Position numbers and translations under genes: made by a program. A stretch of 64,000 nucleotides of DNA from Corbicula japonica (Eukaryota > Mollusca > Bivalvia > Venerida > Cyrenidae): the NCBI GenBank assembly GCA_038501625.1, contig JAZAYU010000012.1:8060001-8124000 (forward strand), read 5' to 3'. Under the pieces are notes generated by a model that ran no database searches, was not told the DNA's origin, and saw nothing but the letters and a program-made list of their open reading frames with translations. Positions 24,501 to 36,500 of this stretch are shown here, piece after piece (positions within the stretch are counted from its first letter, which is position 1; each line of letters begins with the position of its first letter).

Positions 24501-27500
24501 CTATACTATACTATTACTATACTATTACTATTACTATACTATACTATACTATACTATACTATACTATACTATACTATACTATACTATACTATACTATTAC
24601 TATTACTATTACTATACTATTACTATACGTTTACTATACTATTACAACACCAGCAACACCAACACCACCACCAACAACATCAACACCACCACCAACAACA
24701 ACATCAACAACAACACCAACAACCAACACCACCACCACTTCCACCACCACCACCAGCAACAACACTACCACCACCAACAACAACACCAACAATGACAACA
24801 CCAGCAACCAGCATACCATACTGTACTACACCAAGCCACACCACTATAGGTGGGCAAAGATAGTGGGTTGATGGGTGTGGGATCAGGGGTGTATGGGCTG
24901 GGTTGTGTAAACCCAAAAAAATCTACAAGAATAAATTAAGTGTAATTTATTGATTTCCTAACTTGGATTAAGAAACTTTTGTTCATGTGTGTTTGTTGGA
25001 GGCGTCATAAACTCCTGAATCACTCCCCAGTTTAAATGAAGCCCAGTTACAATGTGCTTAATAATTCTGACTTTTCGAATAGTCGAGCTTGCAGTCGTTT
25101 CCGACTGGCTCTTGTTATTTTCACTGTTTTTCACGTTGGTACCCAAACGTACAGACCATTCCGAATGAGAATGTTTAGAAAATGGTTCCAATTTGGTATG
25201 TGTGACATCATGATGTTACGTCATAAACAAATGTTTTGGCGCCATTTCATGCAATTTTTCTGTCGAATTCACATAAATTGTGCACTAAAAGCTTAAAATA
25301 AAAAGATTTTTTTTTCCAGCGAAAGATTAAAAAAAATATTTCTCTTGTGATCTCCGAAATGATGTATTTTCACTTGTGGCTTTGCCACTCTGGAAAATAC
25401 GAATTCCCGAGATTACTCGGTGATATATATTTCTATCTTACACTTGTAAAAACAAATATCCTCTATATCTTTTATTTTTATATAACTAATAAGAGATTTT
25501 GTTACACATTTTGAAAACATAATGATTGTATGCATAAAAAATAATGTTGTCTTCTCAATTTATATATATCATTTATCATTTCAAAAAATGACGTCAATTG
25601 TCCAAAAGTACCTTTTCGCATTTATTTACTTGCCCAAAATAATTTTTTCGGCGTTAGCTGTCTAAGCTCACTTTTGACCTAATTTATTAACCAATGAAGT
25701 GTTCTAAATAATACTCGTATTATATTATTATGCAGCGGGAAAATTAAATAAACTATTTCGATTGGTAGCCATTTCCACCGGAGAGGCATCTAGCAGGGTG
25801 AAGAGGTATCTAGTGGGATTTTTAAACAATTAGTTAATACACTGTTTGAAACGATTATTGCTGTGACGTTTAGATCTTTTCTATTCTCTTGTGTTGAAAG
25901 ATGTTGAAATGAGGCACACTACAGTACTCGTCATTGACTAGGATTTTTTGTCAACAACAATACAGTCACTCTTTTACATCAACCTATACAAAATGAAAGT
26001 GAAAGTACGTGGAAATGGCTTAAAGAAAACGATGTTACACTTTCACTGTAAAGCTGAAAATTTAAGTACTAATGAAATATGCGAGCTTTAATTATTGTAA
26101 TCTTTGTAAGTATTTAGTTCATGGAAATTTATCCCAGCTCTTTCAGTAATTGAAATGTTTACATGTCTCTTAAATCGGGAAGCTGTATATAATATGCTAC
26201 GCGATATAAACAATGAGTTCGCTATGTAAGTCTTGAAGTCTTCACTAAATATATTTTATTCTTTCAGCAATTGATATATCATCTGATACATTATGTTTTA
26301 AGAATAAACACAACCAATGACTTTTACAATACGTTTCTTATATAAAACTCATTCTTTATCGCGACTGAGGATTTTACAATGTGCTTACTAGTATTAAATC
26401 AGGCAACTACGAGTAATGTGTTACGCGAAAAAACTGCGAGTCCGCTATTAAGTCATTGTGAAGGATTTACAATGAAATTATTTAATTTACACGTAAATCA
26501 AGATGAAGTAAACAATACCAGCTACAAACTGCATCATTTCATATACAATCTACGCCGTTTATCTTTTTTTAAAGATATTTCTTGTTTGATATGTCAATGA
26601 TATTCCATTCATTTATTTCTTGAGACTTTTATTACTTTCTTGAGATATAAGTGTTTATACTAATGAATAAATCATAGCTTATTATTATCAACCATGCAGA
26701 CATCAGTTAATATTTCACATGAAATCTGCAGTATTTACTCTGTGGAAAAAACAGAAATCTGCAATATTATTTGTTGGGAAATAAAAATTATTAAAGAATG
26801 AAGACGAAACAGAAATTGACACCAGGGAATGCAGCAGTTTGCTGGAAAATATGATCTGGCAGAATTAAAGTTTTCTGCAAATAATGCATCTTTCATAGAA
26901 CAGAAGAAATTGACGCACTGTTCAACAAGTGCAGCTTATTAAATAGCACACAAAATTTGATTCGTATGGGGATTTGGGCCTTGGTAAATTGACACTTAAA
27001 TTTCTCGTTAAAAAAATCGAGATTTTTGTCAAAATTCAGCTATGATGAATCTTTATTTGCATATTTGTGAATTCACAACGTCGTCAGACACAAAACCGGA
27101 AGTTGTGAACCACCGTTCCTAGAACAGTGATCTCCCTTGCTGTGTATCAACATACAGAATAAAAAATTTAAATTTTTACAAAATTTTAGGAAATAATCAT
27201 TTATTATATCATTTATATTTTTTGCCAAATATATTTAAATAATAAAGTCAAATATATGAATGGTGGCCAAAAATGTATTTCACTTGGCTTTTGAAGTGAT
27301 TAACAGTTTTATTTTAAGTTGCCCATTTTTGGATATATGGAAACACAGCATAATTATATTCCCAGATTTATGAATTTGCGAGGAAAGCAATTGGCAAATA
27401 TTAGCAAAAATAAAACTAACACAAAAAGCCCGAAATCTGCAATTATATTATTTGGTGGGGAAAAAATTCAAGTAATAATAAATCATAACTTATTAATATA

Positions 27501-30500
27501 AACCTTGTCAAAAGTTTTGCCAAACCATACTGCAATGTTTTCTTGTCAATAAACTTCGGAAATCTGCAATATTATTTGGTGGGGAAAAATAATTAAAGAA
27601 TGAAGATGATTGCAGCTGTTGGAGCAGTTCACTGGAAAATGTGATCTGGCAGAGTTAAAGTTTCTGCAAATTATGCATTCTTTTGTGGAAGAGAGGACAT
27701 TGACTTTATGTTCAACAAGTGCAGCGTTTTAATAAGCACACAAAATGTGGCGTGTCACAGGGAAATGTGGCCTTGGTAAAATGTTGAAATGACATCATAA
27801 AGTTGAGCAGGCGACAATGCTTATTAATGAAATAATAAAGTGCGGAGATTCTCCATAGGGAATATAATGGAGATTAAATCTGCGATTTATCACTGCCTTT
27901 TCTTTTCTGACGTCATATGTCATTTTTGACGTCATAAACCGCTTAAAAAAACATGTACTGTCTGATCTGACTCAGTAGATTGTAGATTCAGATCAGATGG
28001 CATGGACGTTCTTGCTGATCTGGATCTACAAATGTTGCACACATGAAAGAATATAATATATATCAAGTAAAGGGTTTAACGTCACATGGTAATTCTATAA
28101 TCTTATTTTCAGAACAAACATTAATAAATTATCTAAAGTGGAGTAATTAGTTGATTTACCATGCCTGAATTTCTAAAGATATAGTCGTAATATTTCTTAC
28201 TTTTCTCATGATGGAAAAACAATTACAATCGGCAAATTAAGTTCCTGACGTCAGTGAAGAGGACTGTTTGCCTCACTACAATCATCAACCCAGCTAAATT
28301 GGCAATGTTAACGTTTTTCTAAAACATGAATAATTCTTTGTAATTATCAATTTTGTTCATTTTGTGAATTACATTTAATTTTTTTAAGACTTTCTAGTGG
28401 TGTATTTTATCCCTGGATTCATTTTGAGTGAAATATAATTTATTAACCCAAGTATTGCAAATTGAACTGATTTATCTCTATGTAAAAACCTTACCTTGAT
28501 TTTACTTTGATCGCAAAAATATTACAAGAATTTTTTAGAAAAGTTATTTTCATAACTCTTAATCTGGGTTATAGTAAACCCAGTCTTAATATATTTAATA
28601 GCATCTTTGAACCCTGTACTCCATTGAGTAACACTCCCAATTTATAGAGTTCACTGAAAGAGTAAATCACTGACCAGGGCCTTTGTTCCTTCTTTATTTA
28701 AGGGGCTGTTTACAGGTGCCTTCCCCTCAGAAAATTTCTTAAAATCATCCAGTTTTCCCAAAAAAGTAATTACAACAATGTTTTTTTCATTTTTTTAGAG
28801 AAGAAATCATGCTATTTTCCCCCAGATTACATATAGGGAATGGGCCCTTTCTCCAGCAGTGAAAAAAGCCTACAGATCATTTGATCAATTTATATAATTA
28901 TTTCTATTTCAAAAGTTCTACATAAAGTTAACTCCGCAAGGTAAATAAGTGCATTTGATCTTGATGTTGTTGTTTTGCCTTGTTGCCTCGGGTATAAAAC
29001 AAAGAACTTACATCTCTGTTGCCAAGAAAAAAATCCAATATGTGCCAGAAAATGTATTAATATTTTGATTTGTTACATTCATCACCGAGTTTATTTATAA
29101 TCTCGTTTAAATCAGTGATCTTTTTGTACTGATTATGTATTAAGAATACTGGAAATACTTGATTGATTATTTTCAATCTTTTTCTTAGACTATTTTGTCA
29201 TAAATTTAACCCAATACTCTATGAATATGACTTTTATTGCGCGGGCAAACAGTGTGGATCCTGATCAGCTGACACATCATTCTAGGTCTACACTGTTAGT
29301 TTTTTTAGGCTCATAAGGTTATTTCTCTGACAAATAATCAAATAGTTTAGATCCAGATCTGATATGTGGGCTAATCTGGCTTTACTCTGAATGCCCATTT
29401 GATAAAATGCATAACCGTAGCGTAAAGAATTAATTCCAAGAAAATGTATTAAATGTTTTTATTTAGCTTCAACAAATTGTTTAGTTAAATATAAGAGCAA
29501 TGTGCCAGCTTGAAGTGGAGTTTTTAGCATCACACCTTACCCAAAATTAAGAAATTTGAGATGGCAGGCCATCGACCAAATTTGAAGCAGCTAACCTGGC
29601 AAAGTTAGGGTCCATTCTCTTGACTAGCCTTAAATCAAAAGCTAGAGTTTCAAATCTGGTCAATCCAATACAGTACAGTGAAACCTCTCTATTACGGACA
29701 CCTAAGGGACTGGGGGAAAGTGTCCTTAATAGCGGGTTGTCCTTTATTGTGGGTTTGAATAAAAAAGAAGAGACAGTGTCTGTTCTTTAAAAAATTGCCC
29801 GTAATACAGCGGTGCCCGTAATATTAGTGTCCGTAATGAGGTGTTTTACTGTATAAGGATCATGAGTTACTGGTTTAATCACTTGTAAACTAGAAAAAAG
29901 ACATGAACACCCAGAACGCTATGTTAATGAAAAGCTAAAAACAAATCAAGAATCTGTGGAGATCAGCACCTTTAAATGAAAGATGCAGACCTGATCAATG
30001 ACAAAAATATCACAGCAGATCTGAAATACTACTTTGTGAGAAAAATCAGTTAATTACTCCGCAAATTATGCATTCTTGGTATGAAGGGTATTGTCGCTAT
30101 GTAAGAACAGAAACTGCGGCATGTTTTACTGGCCCGCTGACATTATTTAAACGGAAGATGGGAGATATTTTTCGTAAATATGGAGACTAAATCTTACAAA
30201 TATCATTAATATTAGAATTGAAAAAAATAATTATGTTATTTCAAAGACATTATAGAGTAAAGCAAACTTTGTTAAATGGTTATAGAGGTGAAGTTACATG
30301 AAAATAAATTAAATATACTGTTTGGCAGGTGTCACTAGCATGTCAAATTGAACCAAATGAATTTTAACATTTACCTAAGTCATGTTGTGTGTTTGCATAT
30401 TCATGCATTCACAGTGGTTGTATTTTTAAACCTTTGCATAAGCATAAATGGAAGCCTTATCATGGAAAAGTGGAGAATTTTAAAAGTTACTAAGGACAAA

Positions 30501-33500
30501 GAAGGAAATGTCAATGTTGAACAGTGGGAGATTAATTTAATTTCAATAAAAAAATTCTCTCATTTGACCCTGAGTGCCCAAATGAGGGAGACTCCAACCG
30601 TAAATGGAAAAAAGTCGGAAGGTAGGAGAATTTCTGAAAATTTATACTATAAATGTATAATGGAAGACAAACTCAAATCTTTCACTACATACTAAGTTTA
30701 TATGACTTTTCTTCAGCCTTCAGGTGTAGGATATTATATCCATAAAATTATAATATGAAAAAACAAAAAAATAATATTACATATACAGAAGTATCATTTA
30801 ATTTTGCAAATACAGACTTTTGTGCGTTAACTGCAGAAGACATTTTTGCGCAGGCATAAATTTGTTTAGTTTTATAATAATGGCATTTCCAAGATTAATG
30901 TTTACTTTGAAAAATTTCACTTGATTTTAAATGTTCTGTTACAGTGAGAAATACGCAAAATTTAAAAACCTGATGCAAAATATAAAGATACAATGTCACA
31001 AAAAAATATGTTCTCTTTTTTGCATGTGCAAACAGTGTATATCCAGATCAGCCAGTGAATCTGTGCCATTTGATCAGGATCAACAATGTTCACTTATTGG
31101 TCAGAAATGACTTAATGAATCAAAAAGCAAATAGTGTAGATCCTGATCAGATGGCACATCTTATGGCACAGATGGGCATCTACATTGTTTTCCCATGCCT
31201 ATAGCGTAAATGGCTAGGAAAGCAACATAGTTCATAGTTTACTGTACAGTGAAACCCCTCTATAACAGACACCTAATGGACTGAGGGAAAGTGTCTTAAA
31301 TAGCGGGTTGTCCTTAACTGTGGGTTTAAATCTGAAGAAGAAGAGAACATGTCTGTTCTTTAAAAAAATCGCCCATAATACCGGGGTGCCCGTAATATCG
31401 AGTGTCCGTAATGAGGGGTTTTACTGTAATTGGTTTTTGGTAAAAACTGCATTCTCATTTTTTTATGTGTCCTGTTGTCCCTAATTTAGACAGTTTATAC
31501 AAAGATCTTGAATTTTGTTCCAGGAAAAGTCAATGATAACTTAAGGGTTAAAGGTGCAATTCCTTCTCAGGATAGCATCTTTTTTAATAACTGAAGAATT
31601 GTTGATTTGTCATAAAACCTAAGACTCGCTCTCTCTCATGTCTTTGATTTAGCACAATTATTAAGCCACAGTTTGAGGACATGATTGTATGAACAGCAGG
31701 AAATTATAAATATGAAGTCCAGGCGTTATATAACTAAAGAATTTGTTGGAGGGCTGTAAAACTCTGTAACAAGTCTTTATTTTAGTTTTTGGAGAGACCA
31801 AAGTTTATATTGAAATCATCGGAATGATGCAATTTTTTGTTGATGGTAAAATTTTACCCCTTCCTCCATATACATGCCTTAATGGCATTGGTGAACATTG
31901 TAGTCTACACTGTTTGCTTTTGGTATGCTAGTTTATTTTTTTACTAAAGAGCAAACAATGCAGATCCTGATCAGATGGCACAGATATGCTTACTCGATCT
32001 CTCAAAAATCTTTTGTTTTCTTTCAGGAGAGACGGGGAAGTTTTACTGTGGGATGAAACTGCTGTCATGCAGTTGTTGTGATGGACACTGTGGACCAAAC
32101 AATGGCTGTAACTGCGGACCTTGTGCCGCTTTAGACAAAGAGGAAGAAGAAAATGTGGCAGAAATGGCCAGCAAACTACCACCGGCCGGATCCATGATAG
32201 ACTCCTGGACATGGGGAGAAGAACCAGGTATGAAAAATGGGTTTTTATATCATATCACGAAAGCAGCTAGGCCGGTAGGGGGTGGTGGGGCTGCAGAAAT
32301 GGCCAGCAAACTACTACTGGCTGGACCCATGATAGATTCTTGGCATTGGTGTAGAAGAATCAGGTATGAGACATGGGTTTTTATATTATGCCCGTCAGCA
32401 GCCTGGGGGTGGGGGGATGGGGTGGGTAGGGGGTGGGGGCAGAAACGGCCGGAAGACTACCAACGGCAGGATCCATGATAGATTCCTGGACATGGGGAGA
32501 GGAACCAGGTATGAAAAATGGGTTTTTATATCACATCAGCAGCTTGTGGGGGCAGGTAATGGGTGGTGGGATGGCAGAAATGGCCAGCAAACTACCTTCA
32601 TCTGGATCCATGATAGATTCTTGGACATGGTGTAGAGAGCCTTGTGGTTGGGAGGAGGGGGCTGGTAGGTGGGCGGGGCAGCAGAAATGGCCAGCAAACT
32701 ACCACTGGCTGGAGCCATGATAGATTCCTGGAAATGGGGGGAAGAACCAGGTATGAGAAATGGGTTATTATATCATGACAGAAGCTCAAGTTCAAGAGGA
32801 GGGGTGGGGGTTAGTGCTTAGTTAACCCTTTCCTCAATATATACATCTTTATTTTATGGGCAAACAGTGTAGATCCTGAACAGCTGGCACATCCTTGCCG
32901 TCAAATCAGGATCTGCACTGTTCGGTTTTTAGTAAAAAAACCTAATAAATAAAAAAGCCACCAGTGCAGATCCTGATCAGATTGCATAGATGTGCCAGCT
33001 GATCTGGATCTACACTGTTCTCTAATGCAATAAAGGCATATATAAGGAGGAAAGGGTTAAATAGACTAACCTTTAGATCTCGGCATTGTTTTTAGGGACA
33101 TTCTGGAGAAATTGATTATAAGAAAAAGTAAACTGTGTGGACCTGTAGACTATCGGAAATAATCCAGTGAATCTTAAGTGAACAATGAAGTTCCTAATCA
33201 GACTGCTCGGATGTGCCAGCTGATCTGGATCATGTGACTGCTGATCTGGATCTACACTATTGTTCCATGGGATAAAAGCCATATCCCATGGAGTAAAGGT
33301 TTATCCTTAACCCTTTCCTGTACAGATACACCTTTATTGCTAGGGCGAACAGTTTAGTGCCGTCTGATCAGGATCTAAACTGTTCGCTTTTTTATTCATT
33401 AGGTTATTTCTGACCAAAATGCGACCAGTGCAGATCCTGATCAGACGGCACGGATGTGCCGGCTGATCTGGATCTACACTGGTCGCACATGCATAAACAT

Positions 33501-36500
33501 GTGTATATATCCAGGAAAGGGTTAACCTGTTGAATTTGTGAAATAGATTCACCCCTATATTTGAAAAAAAATCTAATACTGGCAGTTTCCAAAAATGTTA
33601 ATTTTCAGACTTTAAATTTGGAAATTTTTTAACAAAAATCGGGACAAAAAATACTTTCTCTAGTTATGTATATAGTTAATTTCAACCTGAAATCATCCGA
33701 AAAAATCACTAGTTTTGTACTAGATTTATATACAAGTATAAGATGCATTTAGTATACAAACATTGTTACTGTAATCTTTTACAGCTGTTTCTAGCTTTTA
33801 TTAATAGTAAAATACTGAGTTTATGTCTAGTGAAGACTGTTGTTTATCCTAAAAGTCTGTTGTTTGTTGTACTTTATTTTATGCTTTCTAGTAAATTATA
33901 TAAATTTCTGGTTGAAATAAAAGGGGTATTCCATTAATTTCAAACAGTGGAATATCATTTTTGTTTTCTTGATTTTTTTTTTCCACTTTGATACCCTTGT
34001 GCATGTATCATTCCAAATCATGAGAAAGTTTCAAAACAGGTTTAAGGTCATAGTATATGATGTCATGATGTAACGTTATAAAAAATGCTTTTGGCATCAT
34101 TTCATGCATTTTTTTTGTTGAAATCACACAAATTAAGCATAAAAACATGAAATATACTGACAGATATTTTTATCAGTGGAATTTAGATACATTGGTCAGT
34201 TGGTTGTCGCAGGAATTGCAGGGCTAGGCACTGTCGCGGTGTGGGTTCGCTCCCAGCTAGAGGCACTATCTTTTGAACATCGGCATTTCGAATCTCAATG
34301 ATGGCTACTCCACTTATGAATTCTGGAGCTCACTCAGTGACAAATATTTCTATCTTAAAACTGATAAAAACAATTATTACATGAACTTTAAATAGACGCA
34401 ACGCGATTGGTCACACCCCCAAAATAACCGAGTCAATAAATCTAGATATTGACCTGCTTTCGCTGATATTGACCTGTCTTTAAATAGAATGCGAAAGTTT
34501 CCATCTTTTATATTATTTATAGTTCATGTAATAATAGTTATTTTAATGACGTCATTTACGTCGCGTTACCGGTGACGTAATATTTCGCGCCATTTATTGT
34601 TCAAATTAGGTTGATAAGCAGCACGGAGTCCACTTGAAATTAGTCTTAATTGAAGATTTCTAAAACATTACTATTTATAGTTCATGTAATAAAACAGTTA
34701 TTTACTTATTAGCTGGGAAATATGCTGTTGATATTGACCGCAAAAATCGTTATTGACCTCGGCTATCGCCTCGGTCAATAACGATTTTTTAGGTCAATAT
34801 CACAGCATATTTCCCAGCTAATAAGTAAATAATTGTATAATATCATCTACATTATGTGCATTTCACTTCCTCAGATATGACGAAGCTGGAAGCATGCCTC
34901 AGATCACTGCTTCATGAGAACCAGCAGCTGTGCACGGAAGCTGCATGCACGTCACTGTCCACTACACGACTTCAGCAGCGTCTGGCAGTCATGGAGCGGT
35001 ACTTTGGTGCTGTGTCGAGACAGAGCCCACCAGAGAAAAGCGGACCTTCCAAGAAGAGCCAGGCTAACCAGACAAACTTGAACAAACAAAAGAGGTATGC
35101 AAATCAACACCTGCCAGCTGTGCCCAAGATCATAAAACTAAATCTGGAGACCAGTCTAGAAGCTCAAGCATCTGATTGGCCGAAATGGAAATTGGTCACC
35201 ATTTCAGCCAATCAGATGCTTGAGATTTGAGACTGCTCCCCAATCTTAGTTTTATGATCTTGGACCCTGGCTGTAAAGTTAACCCTTCCCCTTTTGGTAT
35301 GCCCTGACCAGTGTATCGTCAGACCAGTGAAGGTCCAGATTAACCGGCACATCCTTTCGGTCTGATTATGATCTACACTGCTAGCTTCTTGGTGACAAGA
35401 AATCTAATGAATCTGAAATTGTAGATCCTGATCAGACTGATTGTAGATCCTGATCAGACTGATTGCACTGGATCAGCACTTGTCTATAAGGTATTAAAGC
35501 CCTAGCCATGGAGTAGATGGTTAAAGCTTCAGATAAGCAATATGTGGGCTGTGAAGAGAGACTCCATTTCTTCTGTTGTTTGAGATAAGTCCTGGGAAGT
35601 TGTCGGTTACTACATACAGCGGGTTTATTTTTTAGAAACCCAGGAAGCCAACATTATAGAATGCAATAGTATGAATGGATACCTTATTGCAGGTGTGTAA
35701 GAGCTGTATGGTAAGACATTACATTCCTAAAAAGAGAATATCCCTTTACTCCATAATTATATGAGGCACGCCACGGGAAAAGGTACCTTCGGTCATTTTT
35801 TGTGTCATTTTTGTTGTTACTATATTTAGAAAGAACTTTCACATTTCTATAATTTTCTCATAACAAAACAGTGATTTTGTTACACATTTTGACAATTAAA
35901 TGGTATTTTTACCACGAATTGCATAATAATTAATGTCGTCTGCTCAACTTTATGACGTCGTTTCAAGGATTGACGTCAACTGCCCGAAGGTACCTTTTCC
36001 CGTGGCATACCTCATATGCAAGCAGTGTAGATCCAGATCAGCTGGCATATCTGTGCTGTCTGATCTGGATTTGCACTTGTCGCATTTTGGTCAGAAAATT
36101 ACCTAATTAATCCTAAAAAGAACAGTGTAGATCCTGATCTGACAGCACAAATGTGACTGCTGATCTGGATTTACACTGTTTGCCCTCACAATTCAGGTGT
36201 ATCTATAGAGTAATGGGTTATGAACACCAAGTCTATGTTAACATTGATTCTAAAATTATCAAATCCACAAATTGATCAGTTGTTTTGAGTTTGTATATCA
36301 AATAAATTTTTAGTTTAGCAAGAATTCTTAATTTTCTGTTTCCATAGTAACATCAAGCCAGCAGAGAAGGCCACCATGGGACTGGCCCGTGTGGGGACAA
36401 GAGCTGCACTCAGTTTTGCATTTGCTTTTCTCCGTCGGGCTTGGCGCTCGGGAGAAGATTCAGATCTGTGTTCAGAGTTACTTCAGGAGTCGTTAGAAGC

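Noticed and set aside
30348..30695. 115-codon open frame in intron 1
   Set aside because: No recognised domain, AT-rich, no matching splice sites or neighbours; expected by chance in a window this long.
32228..32478. Exon 2 extended through the second repeat copy
   Set aside because: The frame stays open, but the second copy's donor leaves phase 2 while exon 3 needs phase 1, so the join would shift the frame.
34186..34260. Functional tRNA gene
   Set aside because: A- and B-box-like motifs are present but I could not form acceptor and anticodon stems; SINE origin is likelier.
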